Below, piece by piece: positions 8,572-17,204 of a stretch of DNA of 64,000 nucleotides. A program made the position numbers and the translations under genes. Each line of letters begins with the position of its first letter. The first letter of the stretch is position 1. The notes below the pieces were generated by a model, which was given only the letters and a program-made list of their open reading frames with translations, searched no databases and was not told where the DNA came from. This DNA comes from Pseudomonadota bacterium. Its GTDB lineage: Bacteria; Pseudomonadota; Alphaproteobacteria; SP197. The stretch is taken from assembly GCA_039028155.1 (NCBI GenBank), contig JBCCIS010000004.1:1-64000 (forward strand), written 5' to 3'.

Positions 8572-8874
8572 CTAGGCGCCGGACTGCGCGCGATAGGCCG
8601 ACAGCAGTTCGGCGACGTTGATGCCATCGATGGTCATGCCGTCAAGGTGGCAGTCCTTTATCGCGGCGCCGGAGAGATTGGCATTCTGGATCACTGCGCC
8701 CGACAGATTGACGTCGTTGACCTGCCAGCCCGACATGTTGCTGTCGTTGAAGCGGGCGCCGGAGAAGTTGATCTGGTTGAAGTTCGTGCTTGAGAGGTTG
8801 GCGTCGTTGAAACGCGATTTCGATAGGTCGGCGTCGTTCACATCCAGTGTTTCTGTCACGCGATGGAGCTGCAT
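8572..8874 (-). CDS. Pentapeptide-repeat protein
   Basis: This 100-residue protein consists of about ten consecutive pentapeptide repeats of the A(D/N)LSx type, running from DVNDADLSKSRFNDANLS to GAAIKDCHLDGMTIDGINV. It should therefore fold as a short right-handed quadrilateral beta-helix. I chose the ATG at 8874, which has a GGAAAGG ribosome site. The frame extends upstream to 8988, but that extension is not repeat-like. Asn-Asp-Ala-Asn and Asn-Leu-Ser cores recur with unusually many Asn residues. It has no signal peptide. Function is unknown; pentapeptide proteins range from gyrase protection to scaffolds. Its partner downstream is the DUF1971 gene. Confidence 0.75.
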   Translation of the reverse strand: MQLHRVTETLDVNDADLSKSRFNDANLSSTNFNQINFSGARFNDSNMSGWQVNDVNLSGAVIQNANLSGAAIKDCHLDGMTIDGINVAELLSAYRAQSGA

Positions 8875-9154
8875 GCGGCATCCCTTTCCAGGCTTGTTGG
8901 TCGCGGCCCCGTTCGACGGACGCCCATCCGCGTCCGTTATTAACAAGATGGTATCGCAGACGGCAGCGGACCAGGGGAATGTCATCACCAGACGACCTTG
9001 CCCCCGTTACGCCGGCGGCATCGACACCGTGATTCGACACCTCAACGGTTCGCGACGTCGCTGTCCAATCTCGATCGCACAGACGATCGATACGCGATGG
9101 CAATCGATGCCACGCGCGCCGCGAGGACAGACCATGGACCTGACACCGGCGCTG

Positions 9155-10057
9155 TCAGCCCTTCCAGGCAACAGCCGTAGCCTTTGCCATGTCGACGAAT
9201 TGCCCGACGGCGGGCAGCGTGTCGTCGCGCCAAGCGATCGCGGTCTGGAAAGGCGGCGGCGTCGGCGTAATTGCACGATAGACGACGCCCGTGCGCCGCA
9301 GGTTGCGCATGCAGGCCGGTACGATCGCCAGGCCAAGACCGGCCGAGACCAAGCTGATGATGGTCTGCATCTGCACGGCCGTCTGGACGATACGCAGCCT
9401 TAAGCCTGAGGCACGCGCGAATGCCATGACCAGATCAAAATAGCCCGGCGCGCTCTCGCGCTTGAAGAAGACGAACGGCAACGCTTCCAAACGCGCGACA
9501 TCGATCGCGTCGGCTTCCTCGGCCAACGGGTGCGATTCCGGGATGGCGAGAACAAGATCCTCGTTGAGCAGCGAGGCGCTTTTGAGATTTCCCAGAGGCG
9601 ATGTCGGCACCAGAAGGCCGATGTCGAGTTCGCCACGAGCGAACGCCTCGATCTGCGTATCGGTGGTCATTTCCAGGAGGATCAACTCGATGCGCGGATA
9701 GGTCTCACGAAACCGGCGCAGCAGCACCGGCAGCAGACTGTAGTCGGCGGTGCTGACAAAGCCGATTCGCAGCCGCCCGGCCTGCCCCATGCCGGTCAGG
9801 CGCGTGATCTCAGCGGCGCGCTCGAGATCGGAGAGAATACGTTTGGCCTCATCGAGCAGAACCGCGCCGGCCGGCGTCAACGTCACGCGCCGGCTGGTGC
9901 GAACGAAGAGCTGCGTCTCCAACTCCTCCTCAAGGCGCTTGATCTGCGCCGTTAGTGGCGGCTGGGTCATGCCCAGGCGTTCAGCGGCCTGACCGAAATG
10001 CAGGGTCTCGGCGACGGCCACAAAGAACCTCAGGCGTCTGCTGTCCAGGGGTCGCAT
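9155..10057 (-). CDS. LysR-family transcriptional regulator
   Basis: This 300-residue regulator has the usual LysR layout. Residues 1-65 form the winged helix-turn-helix (RRLRFFVAVAETLHFGQAAERLGMTQPPLTAQIKRLEEEL), and a periplasmic-binding-like effector domain from about residue 90 begins with GRLRIGFVSTADYSLLP. It is transcribed divergently from the IlvD/Edd dehydratase gene across about 210 bases that contain a perfect AT-rich inverted repeat at 10133-10151. That arrangement suggests it controls the dehydratase and itself. The effector is unknown; a sugar acid or branched hydroxy acid would fit the neighbour. Confidence 0.9.
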   Translation of the reverse strand: MRPLDSRRLRFFVAVAETLHFGQAAERLGMTQPPLTAQIKRLEEELETQLFVRTSRRVTLTPAGAVLLDEAKRILSDLERAAEITRLTGMGQAGRLRIGFVSTADYSLLPVLLRRFRETYPRIELILLEMTTDTQIEAFARGELDIGLLVPTSPLGNLKSASLLNEDLVLAIPESHPLAEEADAIDVARLEALPFVFFKRESAPGYFDLVMAFARASGLRLRIVQTAVQMQTIISLVSAGLGLAIVPACMRNLRRTGVVYRAITPTPPPFQTAIAWRDDTLPAVGQFVDMAKATAVAWKG

Positions 10058-10132
10058 TGTTCTTGTGCCTGCTATGTCATCTCGGTGGCCGCGATCGTTG
10101 AAGGACCGCAGAGTAAACTCAAAGACGGATCA

Positions 10133-10151
10133 ATATTAACCCTATTAATAT
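10133..10151. promoter_or_regulatory. AT-rich inverted repeat, likely LysR operator
   Basis: ATATTAA and TTAATAT form a perfect 7-base inverted repeat with a 5-base CCCTA spacer. It lies in the only strongly AT-rich segment between the divergent LysR and dehydratase genes, 76 bases from the LysR start. The size and position fit a LysR binding site overlapping a promoter. Confidence 0.5.
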
Positions 10152-10270
10152 GCTAATCGTATTGATTGGTCTTTCCATCGGGATTGGACCGTCTGTCTGG
10201 CGATCGTTATGCAGGCGTCAAGTTGCGGCGGCGAACCGCCGTACCCCATGAACTGTTGAGGCTGCCCGAC

Positions 10271-11995
10271 GTGACCAGTAACGCATTTCCAAAGTCATCG
10301 CTGCCCAGCCGGCACGTTACCGAAGGACCGCACCGCGCACCCAACCGCGCCTATCTGCACGCGATCGGCCTGACCGACGAGGATCTTGCCAAGCCGATCG
10401 TTGCCGTGGCGACAACGTGGAACGACGCCGCGCCTTGCAACATCCGCCTGGTCGCCCAAGCCCAGGTCGTCAAGAAAGGCGTCCTGCTGGGCGGCGGCAC
10501 GCCGCGCGAGTTCACGGCAGCGTCGGTAACCGATGGCATCGCCATGGGCACGCCCGGCATGCGCGCCTCGTTGCCCAGTCGCGACAGCATCGCCGACAGC
10601 GTCGAGCTCGCCATGCGCGGCCACTGTTACGACGCACTGGTGGGCCTGGCCGGCTGCGACAAGACGCTGCCCGGCATGATGATGGCGATGCTGCGCCTCA
10701 ACGTGCCGTCCGTCTTTCTTTACGGTGGTTCTATCCTCCCCGGCCGGTTCGAGGACCGTGACGTCACGATCGTCGACGTGTTCGAGGCAGTCGGCCGCTA
10801 CGACGCCGGCACACTGGACGACGACCGGCTGGCGCGCCTGACTCACGTTGCGTGCCCTAACGCGGGCGCGTGCGGCGGCCAATTCACCGCCAACACCATG
10901 GCCTGCGTCGCGGAGGCCATCGGCCTAGCGGTCGGCGGTTCGTCTGGCCCGCCGGCCGCTTTTGACAGCCGCGAAGCCTTTGCGCAGCGGGCTGGCCAGG
11001 TTGTCATGGACATGATTCACGACGGTTTGCGCCCACGCGACATTTGCACCCGCGCCGCTTTCGAGAACGCCGCGACGGTGGTCGCCGCCACCGGCGGCTC
11101 GACCAATGCCGGCCTGCATCTGCCGGCGATGGCGCACGAGGCCGGCATCGCGTTCGATCTTGACGACGTCTGCCGCATTTTCAGGCGCACGCCCTATATC
11201 GCCGACCTGAAGCCCGGCGGCCGCTATGTGGCGAGGGATCTGTTCGACATCGGCGGCGTGCCCGTGGTGATGCGCACGCTGTTAGACGCCGGCTATCTGG
11301 ACGGTGACTGCCTGACCGTGACCGGGCACACCATCGCGGAGACTCTGGAAGGCGTGGTTTTCCCAGACGGCCAGGATGTGGTCCGCCCGGCCGCTGATCC
11401 GATCACGCCAACAGGCGGGGTGGTCGGCCTGAAAGGCAACCTGGCGCCCGACGGTGCCATCGTGAAGGTGGCCGGCTTGAAGAACACCAGCCACCGCGGC
11501 CCAGCGCGCGTCTTCGACCGCGAAGAGGATTGTTTCGAAGCGGTGAGACAACGCCGTTACGAGATCGGCGACGTCCTGGTGATCCGCTATGAGGGCCCAA
11601 GGGGCGGCCCCGGCATGCGCGAAATGCTGGCGACGACAGCCGCGCTTTACGGGCAGGGCGCCGGCGAGACGGTCGCGCTGATCACCGACGGCCGTTTCTC
11701 AGGCGCGACCAGAGGCTTTTGCATTGGCCATGTCGGTCCCGAAGCAGCCGTCGGCGGACCGATCGCCTTGGTCGAAGACGGCGACATCATCACGATCGAC
11801 GCCAAAGCTGGCGTTCTCCACCTGGAGGTGGGCGAGACCGAGTTGGAGCGCCGCCGCCGCTCGTGGACCGCAAAGTCTCCACCAGCACCGAGCGGCGCGA
11901 TCTGGAAGTACGCCCAAGAAGTCGGTCCGGCCCATCTGGGCGCGGTCACGCATCCAGGTGCCGCCGCCGAGCAGATTGCCTATGCCGATGAGTAA
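10271..11995 (+). CDS. IlvD/Edd-family dehydratase
   Basis: This is an iron-sulfur dehydratase that removes water from 2,3-dihydroxy acids or sugar acids. The three family cysteines are visible in [22 protein letters not shown] and [15 protein letters not shown], consistent with a [2Fe-2S] dihydroxy-acid-dehydratase-type cluster. The C-terminal part has [23 protein letters not shown], which is typical. I place the start at GTG 10271, giving 574 residues, the usual family length; the frame is open further upstream. It is divergent from a LysR gene and has no other valine or isoleucine synthesis gene nearby. A catabolic sugar-acid dehydratase is therefore as likely as a housekeeping IlvD. Confidence 0.85.
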   Translation: MTSNAFPKSSLPSRHVTEGPHRAPNRAYLHAIGLTDEDLAKPIVAVATTWNDAAPCNIRLVAQAQVVKKGVLLGGGTPREFTAASVTDGIAMGTPGMRASLPSRDSIADSVELAMRGHCYDALVGLAGCDKTLPGMMMAMLRLNVPSVFLYGGSILPGRFEDRDVTIVDVFEAVGRYDAGTLDDDRLARLTHVACPNAGACGGQFTANTMACVAEAIGLAVGGSSGPPAAFDSREAFAQRAGQVVMDMIHDGLRPRDICTRAAFENAATVVAATGGSTNAGLHLPAMAHEAGIAFDLDDVCRIFRRTPYIADLKPGGRYVARDLFDIGGVPVVMRTLLDAGYLDGDCLTVTGHTIAETLEGVVFPDGQDVVRPAADPITPTGGVVGLKGNLAPDGAIVKVAGLKNTSHRGPARVFDREEDCFEAVRQRRYEIGDVLVIRYEGPRGGPGMREMLATTAALYGQGAGETVALITDGRFSGATRGFCIGHVGPEAAVGGPIALVEDGDIITIDAKAGVLHLEVGETELERRRRSWTAKSPPAPSGAIWKYAQEVGPAHLGAVTHPGAAAEQIAYADE

Positions 11996-12013
11996 GCGCG
12001 CGGTATTGCGCGC
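11996..12013. terminator. Stem-loop between convergent genes
   Basis: GCGCGC, a 6-base loop GGTATT, then GCGCGC form a perfect hairpin directly after the dehydratase stop and before the convergent bacterioferritin stop. There is no T-run, so it is only a possible bidirectional terminator. Confidence 0.35.
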
Positions 12014-12025
12014 GCGATCGTCGCG

Positions 12026-12496
12026 TCAGCCGGCTTGCGACTGGGTGTAATTCTTCAGCCCGATCTTCTCGATCAGTCCAAGTTGGATCTCAAGCCAGTA
12101 GGCGTGATCTTCTTCGGTGTCCTTGAGGAGTTCCAACAGGATCTGGCGGCTGACAAAGTCGCTCTGGGATTCGCAGATGGCGATGGCCGACTTTAGCTCG
12201 CCCTGGACCATAATTTCGTACTCCAGGTCGCTCTTGAGCATCGACACGACATCATCGCCGATTTTGAGCGGCGCGCGCGAGGCGACATCGGGCATTCCTT
12301 CTAGCATGAGGATACGTTCGACCAGCCGCGAGGCATGCTCGAGTTCCTCCTCCTGCTCATGTTTCATTCGCTCATAGAGAGCATCCAGCCCCCAATCATG
12401 AAACATGCGGGAGTGAATGAAGTACTGATCCGCCGCGCTCATTTCGTGGGTCAACAGGCGATTGAGCACATCGAGTACCTTCTTATTGCCTTTCAT
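12026..12496 (-). CDS. bfr: Bacterioferritin subunit lacking the heme methionine
   Basis: This 156-residue four-helix iron-storage protein begins MKGNKKVLDVLNRLL. The di-iron ferroxidase residues are present: Glu18, Glu51, His54, Glu94, Glu128 and His131, the last two shifted by one from E. coli numbering. Position 52, the axial Met ligand of the intersubunit heme in classical Bfr, is Leu here (residues 50-55 read EELEHA). The subunit probably cannot bind heme by itself. It may form mixed shells with a heme-binding partner, as in bacteria with two Bfr types, or be a heme-free ferritin-like shell. It is monocistronic, with palindromes resembling iron boxes about 115-140 bases upstream. Confidence 0.9.
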   Translation of the reverse strand: MKGNKKVLDVLNRLLTHEMSAADQYFIHSRMFHDWGLDALYERMKHEQEEELEHASRLVERILMLEGMPDVASRAPLKIGDDVVSMLKSDLEYEIMVQGELKSAIAICESQSDFVSRQILLELLKDTEEDHAYWLEIQLGLIEKIGLKNYTQSQAG

Positions 12497-12951
12497 GGAC
12501 CGACTGGCCTCCTACACCTCTGGGAATTCGTTCGACTTGTCTCATGGCAAGTTTGTCGGTCGTGAACGTAAGTGGCGGAAACCAAGAAATCAAGAAAAAG
12601 TTCAATAAAATCAACTAGTTGACAATGAAACTCATTCTTAGATTCCCGGTGAAACCTGGGCTTGGATCGCTGTCGCCCTTGCCAACGCCGTGGTGACCTG
12701 GTTTTCGCGGAACCCACGGCATCCATTGGCATGTCATCGGCTGCGAAACGGGGTCGTCCGACCGCCGACGTACCGCAGAAAGCCGGTGCCGGGTTGACTT
12801 CGGTGGCGATTCCACAAGGTAAAATGATATGTCATAAACACGGTCGGAGTCGGCCGGATGACTCACAGGCAAACGGGCAGTGTCGGCGAGGGATCAGGTG
12901 ACACAGCAGATTAGCCAGCAGAAGCTAAAAACCGAGGGCATCGAGGATACG
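12497..12951. other. Intergenic region between bacterioferritin and aspartyl-hydroxylase genes
   Basis: This holds the divergent promoters of two genes. The half nearest the bacterioferritin is AT-rich and carries two palindromes (12611-12636). The frame of the plus-strand gene is open back to 12880 but lacks a good start there. I see no further gene. Confidence 0.5.
12611..12636. promoter_or_regulatory. Two palindromes upstream of bacterioferritin, probable iron-response operator
   Basis: TCAACTAGTTGA at 12611-12622 is a perfect 12-base palindrome. Two bases later, AATGA-AAC-TCATT (12624-12636) is a perfect 5-base inverted repeat resembling a Fur/Irr half-site pair. Both lie 115-140 bases before the bacterioferritin start in AT-rich DNA. 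Confidence 0.45.
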
Positions 12952-13692
12952 ATGTCCAGCCCCAGCTTTATGGCCCGGACCGTGCAGCGGTTGGTGGGCG
13001 CGGCCGAGCATCTCAATCTCCGGTACTCAACCGTCGGCAACCCGCCGGTCTATGACAAGCGGACATTCCCCTGGGCAGAGGAGATAGAAGCCGAGTGGGA
13101 CCTGATCCAGTCGGAGCTGAACCAGGTGCTGGTGCGCAAGGGCGAGCTGCCGGCCTTCCACGAAGTCGCCTCGGCGGTGCGTTCTATTTCCTCCGACAAC
13201 AACTGGAAGACCTTCTTGTTGTGTGGTTATGGCATCCATTCCGAGGCGGCGGCCCAACAGTGTCCGGAGACATGGCGCATCCTTCAAAAGATCCCCGGTC
13301 TGCAGTCCGCCATGTTCTCGATATTCGAGCCCGGCAAACATCTGCCGGCCCATCGCGGTCCCTATAACGGGGTGCTGCGCTTCCATCTGGGACTGATCGT
13401 GCCCGACGAACCCGAAAAGATCGGCATCCGGGTCGATGATCAGATCTGCCACTGGAAGGAAGGCGAGGCTCTGATCTTCGATGACGCCTATGAGCATGAG
13501 GCCTGGAACCACTCCGACGAGGTGCGGGTCGTCCTGTTCGTCGACTTCGTCAAGCCGACACGGTTCCCCGCCAGCCTGTTAAACAAAGCGGTCCTGAAAC
13601 TGTCATTCTTCACACCGTTCATCCAGGAGGGCTACAAGGCCCACAAGGCCTGGGAGAAGATGTTCTACGGCGAGGGTCAGCACCATCGCTGA
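12952..13692 (+). CDS. Aspartyl/asparaginyl beta-hydroxylase (LpxO-like) family protein
   Basis: This Fe(II)/2-oxoglutarate-dependent dioxygenase has the aspartyl beta-hydroxylase fold and 246 residues from the ATG at 12952, where GAGG gives a plausible ribosome site; a GTG at 12880 is possible. The core FEPGKHLPAHRGPYNGVLRFHLGLIVP holds the first iron His, followed by the RxHLGL-type motif. WKEGEALIFDDAYEHEAWNHSDEVRVVLFVD contains the second His and the conserved Arg expected for 2-oxoglutarate. The family hydroxylates protein Asp/Asn residues or, as LpxO, lipid A acyl chains. The C-terminal 40 residues (SLLNKAVLKLSFFTPFIQEG) are moderately hydrophobic, which would suit a membrane-lipid substrate. 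No partner genes are adjacent. Confidence 0.82.
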   Translation: MSSPSFMARTVQRLVGAAEHLNLRYSTVGNPPVYDKRTFPWAEEIEAEWDLIQSELNQVLVRKGELPAFHEVASAVRSISSDNNWKTFLLCGYGIHSEAAAQQCPETWRILQKIPGLQSAMFSIFEPGKHLPAHRGPYNGVLRFHLGLIVPDEPEKIGIRVDDQICHWKEGEALIFDDAYEHEAWNHSDEVRVVLFVDFVKPTRFPASLLNKAVLKLSFFTPFIQEGYKAHKAWEKMFYGEGQHHR

Positions 13693-13703
13693 GGGCCAGG
13701 TCT

Positions 13704-13721
13704 GACCGCCGCTGCGCGGTC
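13704..13721 (+). terminator. Hairpin downstream of the hydroxylase gene
   Basis: GACCGC, a 6-base loop CGCTGC and GCGGTC form a perfect 6-base stem 12 bases after the stop codon. No T-run follows, so confidence as an intrinsic terminator is low. Confidence 0.3.
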
Positions 13722-13894
13722 CCTGCCGCCGAGTGGCGGTCCGCCGCTCAGATCGCCAATCCGGCCATCGAAAACCGAATCGAACCGCAAAGGGAGCATA
13801 GCGCTGCCGGCGAACATGGCGCGGCAGCCGGCTTCATCGGCTGTTTACGGGCACTTGCGGCGAGCTATTGATGCGCGCGCGATTAGGGATTAAC

Positions 13895-13917
13895 AATGAT
13901 AATCATTCGCATTTGCA
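13895..13917. promoter_or_regulatory. Fur box
   Basis: AATGATAATCATT at 13895-13907 is a perfect palindrome around a central A and equals the core of the classical 19-base Fur consensus. It overlaps by one base with TCGCATTTGCA (13907-13917). The same 11-mer forms the right arm of the operator at 21050-21060. It lies 28-50 bases upstream of the GAF-Fis regulator start. Confidence 0.6.
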
Positions 13918-13944
13918 GCAGCAACGGACCTGGAATATCGGGAG

Positions 13945-14898
13945 ATGGGTGCCCACGCGGAGCATGTTCGAGGTATCGCCCTTTCGCGTTCAGCGTCGGG
14001 TCGATGTTTGCTGGCTGCCTCATGGGCACGCTCCCTGAAACACTACGGCCTGACGCCCGACGCATCCCAGGAAACCGCCCGGCTTGACACACCGGCGCTT
14101 GATCGAAGCCGAGACGCGTTCGGCGCCATGCTGGGCGTGTCGACACCGGTAATGAACCGACTTCACGCCTGCCTCGGCTTGGCCGGATGCGGTGTGTTGC
14201 TGAGCGACGCCAACGGCGTCGTCTTGGAGCAGCGAACGCCGGCCGGTGACGGCCAGACTTTCGAATCCGCTGGCCTTTGCAGCGGAGCCGTCTGGTCGGA
14301 AGCGTGCGAAGGCACCAATGGGATCGGCACATCGATCGCCGAGGAGCGTGCGGTGACCGTGTTCCGGGACCAACACTTTCGCGACCGCAACACGATCATG
14401 AGCTGCATGGGTGCGCCGGTGTTCGACGAATGCGGACGCCTTGCCGCCATCCTCGACGTGTCATCGTGCCGCGCCGATATGAACCACGCCTTGGCCACCA
14501 TTATCGCACAGATGGTCGCCGAGGCAGCCCGGCAGATCGAGGCCGATCACTTCCAGAGCGTCTTTTCCCAGCAACGTATCTTGCGCGGCGTGGGCGACGG
14601 GCAGAACGGCGCCGTCCTGCTTGCTGTCGATGCCGATGATCTCGTGGTGGGCGCTACGCGCGGCGCCCGAAAGGCTTACGGCCTGAAGGACATCGCCCTG
14701 GACTCGCCGCGTCCGACCGACGAGATCCTCGGCGATGCGCAGCGCCGCGGTGTCGGCCTGGATAGCGCGGAACGGCGCGAGTTGAGGCGCGCGATTGCCC
14801 GGTCCAACGGCAACATGTCGGCCGCCGCCCGGATGCTCGGCATCAGCCGCGCCACCCTTTACCGCCGTGCCGATCGCCTGGGTGTGACCAGGTCCTAA
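13945..14898 (+). CDS. GAF-domain Fis-type regulator without AAA+ domain (AcoR-like)
   Basis: This 317-residue protein resembles the ends of AcoR-type activators. The N-terminal AASWARSLKHYGLTPD segment and a GAF sensor (about residues 60-190, with SEACEGTNGIGTSIAEERAVTVFRDQHF) are followed by a short linker domain. A C-terminal Fis helix-turn-helix (ERRELRRAIARSNGNMSAAARMLGISRATLYRRADRLG) ends the protein. The sigma-54-interacting AAA+ ATPase domain is absent; no Walker motifs or GAFTGA are present, so it cannot act as a classical sigma-54 activator. It is 160 bases upstream of the aldehyde dehydrogenase on the same strand, and similar pairs regulate acetaldehyde or ethanol oxidation. A Fur box sits at its promoter. 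The ATG is very close to its GGAG, so the start is not certain. Confidence 0.82.
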   Translation: MGAHAEHVRGIALSRSASGRCLLAASWARSLKHYGLTPDASQETARLDTPALDRSRDAFGAMLGVSTPVMNRLHACLGLAGCGVLLSDANGVVLEQRTPAGDGQTFESAGLCSGAVWSEACEGTNGIGTSIAEERAVTVFRDQHFRDRNTIMSCMGAPVFDECGRLAAILDVSSCRADMNHALATIIAQMVAEAARQIEADHFQSVFSQQRILRGVGDGQNGAVLLAVDADDLVVGATRGARKAYGLKDIALDSPRPTDEILGDAQRRGVGLDSAERRELRRAIARSNGNMSAAARMLGISRATLYRRADRLGVTRS

Positions 14899-15059
14899 GC
14901 AATCACCGCGGCACCCGCGATCAAAAAAGCTGCGGTTCTGTCTCAGCCGCGAGACAAGTCCACGCATATCGTTGTCCGCCCGGCTTTGCCGCGACCTTGC
15001 CGGAAGCCACCCTGCCCCAAACGTCTCAGCAATCGAGATGACAACCAGGAGGGCATGGG

Positions 15060-16583
15060 ATGCCAGACACGATTCCGCTTACCACCCAGTTGAGTGCGTC
15101 ACCGTTCAAGGAAAGCTACGACAACTTCATCGGCGGCAAGTTCGTCGCGCCGGTGAACGGACGCTATTTCGACAACACATCGCCGGTAAACGGCAAAGTC
15201 CTGTGCAAGATCGCGCGCTCCGACGACAAGGATATCGAGGTGGCGCTCGATGCCGCCCATGCCGCCGCCGATGCCTGGGGCCGCACCTCACCGGCCGAGC
15301 GTGCGTTGATCCTGAATCGCATCGCCGACCGGATCGAGGACAACCTGGAGCTCTTGGCGACCTGCGAGACCTGGGACAACGGCAAGCCGATCCGCGAATC
15401 CATGGCGGCCGATCTACCGCTGGCGGTCGATCACTTCCGTTACTTCGCCGCCTGCATCCGCACCCAGGAAGGCACCATCAGCGAAATCGACGAAGACACC
15501 GTCGCCTACCACTTCGACGAACCGCTGGGCGTTGTCGGCCAGATTATTCCGTGGAACTTCCCGCTTTTGATGGCGGTCTGGAAGCTTGCGCCGGCGCTCG
15601 CCGCGGGCAATTGCGTCGTCATCAAACCGGCCGAGCAGACGCCGGCCACCATCATGGTGTTCGCGGAGCTGATAAGCGACCTGCTCCCCGAGGGCGTGGT
15701 CAACATCGTCAACGGCTTCGGCCTTGAGGCCGGCAAGCCGTTGGCGTCGAGCCCGCGGATCGCCAAGATCGCCTTTACCGGTGAGACCACGACCGGGCGC
15801 ATGATCATGCAGTACGCGTCGGAAAACCTGATTCCGGTGACGCTGGAGCTGGGCGGCAAGTCGCCGAACATCTTCTTCGAAGACGTCATGCGCGAGGACG
15901 ACGATTTCCTGGATAAGGCGATCGAGGGTTTCGTCATGTTCGCGCTGAACCAGGGCGAAGTCTGCACCTGCCCGTCGCGCGCCCTGATCCACGAGAACAT
16001 CTATGACGCCTTCATGGCGCGCGCCATGAAGCGCGTCGATGCAATCAAACTGGGCAATCCCCTGGATCCCCAGACCATGGTCGGCGCCCAGGCCTCCTCG
16101 GAGCAGCAGGAAAAGATCCTGTCCTACTTCGATATTGGCCGACAGGAAGGTGCTGAGTTCCTGGTCGGTGGCCAGGCGGCCGATCCCGGCGGCGAACTCT
16201 CCGATGGCTACTACATCGAGCCGACAGTCATGAAAGGCCATAACAAGATGCGGGTCTTTCAGGAGGAGATCTTCGGCCCTGTCGTCTCCGTCACCACCTT
16301 CAAGGATGACGCCGACGCGCTGCATATCGCCAACGACACGCTCTATGGCCTGGGTGCGGGCGTGTGGAGCCGCGACGCCAACACCTGCTACCGCTTCGGC
16401 CGCGCCATCAAGGCCGGTCGCGTGTGGACCAACTGCTATCACGCCTACCCCGCCCACGCGGCGTTCGGCGGTTACAAGCAGTCGGGTGTCGGACGCGAGA
16501 ACCACTCGATGATGCTGTCGCACTACCAGCACACCAAGAACATGCTGGTCAGCTACGCGCCCCAGAAGCTCGGTTTCTTCTAA
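15060..16583 (+). CDS. Aldehyde dehydrogenase, ExaC/AcoD (acetaldehyde) type
   Basis: This 507-residue NAD+-dependent aldehyde dehydrogenase has the oxyanion motif IIPWNFP at 162-168, Glu263 in LELGGKSP and the nucleophile Cys302 in [11 protein letters not shown]. The double-Cys CTC variant is typical of the AldB/ExaC group that oxidises acetaldehyde and similar short aldehydes. The preceding AGGAGGGC gives a strong ribosome site. Its neighbours support this group: the AcoR-like regulator upstream and a DUF779 gene downstream are the usual companions of ExaC-like enzymes. It works in the cytoplasm, and formate or acetate produced nearby could feed the formate dehydrogenase encoded 600 bases downstream on the other strand. 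Confidence 0.9.
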   Translation: MPDTIPLTTQLSASPFKESYDNFIGGKFVAPVNGRYFDNTSPVNGKVLCKIARSDDKDIEVALDAAHAAADAWGRTSPAERALILNRIADRIEDNLELLATCETWDNGKPIRESMAADLPLAVDHFRYFAACIRTQEGTISEIDEDTVAYHFDEPLGVVGQIIPWNFPLLMAVWKLAPALAAGNCVVIKPAEQTPATIMVFAELISDLLPEGVVNIVNGFGLEAGKPLASSPRIAKIAFTGETTTGRMIMQYASENLIPVTLELGGKSPNIFFEDVMREDDDFLDKAIEGFVMFALNQGEVCTCPSRALIHENIYDAFMARAMKRVDAIKLGNPLDPQTMVGAQASSEQQEKILSYFDIGRQEGAEFLVGGQAADPGGELSDGYYIEPTVMKGHNKMRVFQEEIFGPVVSVTTFKDDADALHIANDTLYGLGAGVWSRDANTCYRFGRAIKAGRVWTNCYHAYPAHAAFGGYKQSGVGRENHSMMLSHYQHTKNMLVSYAPQKLGFF

Positions 16584-16609
16584 ACCGCGCTTCTCGGCAT
16601 CGCCCAAAG

Positions 16610-16640
16610 CCCCGGCGTGGTCGTCAAGGCCGCGCCGGGG
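16610..16640 (+). terminator. Hairpin between aldehyde dehydrogenase and DUF779 genes
   Basis: CCCCGGCG and CGCCGGGG form a perfect 8-base stem with a 15-base loop. It lies in the 116-base gap between two genes expected to be co-expressed, so it may attenuate rather than end transcription, or stabilise the upstream message. No T-run follows. Confidence 0.35.
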
Positions 16641-16699
16641 TATGTCTTGAGGACGGAAGATCGATCCAACAGCGCCATGCTGAACGGGAACCACAAGTC

Positions 16700-17092
16700 A
16701 TGACCGAAGCAACCATGGATACGGCCCGGGTCCGGGCGACGCCGGCGGCCCTGGAACTCATCGCGGAGATCCGCGAGGACCATCCCGACATCCTGTTTCA
16801 CCAATCCGGCGGCTGCTGCGACGGATCAAGCCCGATGTGCTATCCGACCAGTGACTTCAAGGTCGGCGAACGCGACGTCAAGCTGGGCGAGATCGACGGC
16901 GTGCCCGTCTTCATCTCCGCCAGCCAGTTCGAGGCGTGGAAGCACACCCAGCTCATTCTCGACGTTGTGCCGGGACGCGGCGGCATGTTCTCCTTGGACA
17001 ATGGCCGGGAAAAGCGCTTCCTGACGCGCTCGCGGCTGTTCGAGCCGGAGGAACTGGCGACGTTGAACGACGAGACGAAAGCGTCGGCCTGA
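16700..17092 (+). CDS. DUF779 family protein
   Basis: This 130-residue protein is recognised by QSGGCCDGSSPMCYP and the following FKVGERDVKLGEIDGVPVFI and FEAWKHTQLILDVVPGRGGMFSLDNGREKRFL, all diagnostic of DUF779. The CC...C cluster suggests metal or thiol chemistry. The ATG at 16700 begins MTEATMDTARVRATP; the frame is open far upstream but that part is non-coding shadow. DUF779 genes are commonly found next to ExaC-type aldehyde dehydrogenases, as here. The family's function is not established; an accessory role in aldehyde oxidation is inferred from that linkage. Confidence 0.85.
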   Translation: MTEATMDTARVRATPAALELIAEIREDHPDILFHQSGGCCDGSSPMCYPTSDFKVGERDVKLGEIDGVPVFISASQFEAWKHTQLILDVVPGRGGMFSLDNGREKRFLTRSRLFEPEELATLNDETKASA

Positions 17093-17204
17093 TCGCGCGC
17101 CGAAAGACCGGCCGCCCACCGGCCTGGTCCCCCCTCGAAAGCTCATTTGGTTCGTGGCTGGCGGCGCGCGCCGCGGTGCCCCGCCAGCCAGAACCCAATC
17201 TAGG

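Noticed and set aside
14020-14967. Minus-strand frames (14020-14376, 14461-14967) opposite the GAF-Fis regulator
   Set aside because: Plus strand contains clear GAF and Fis segments; these are antisense shadows.
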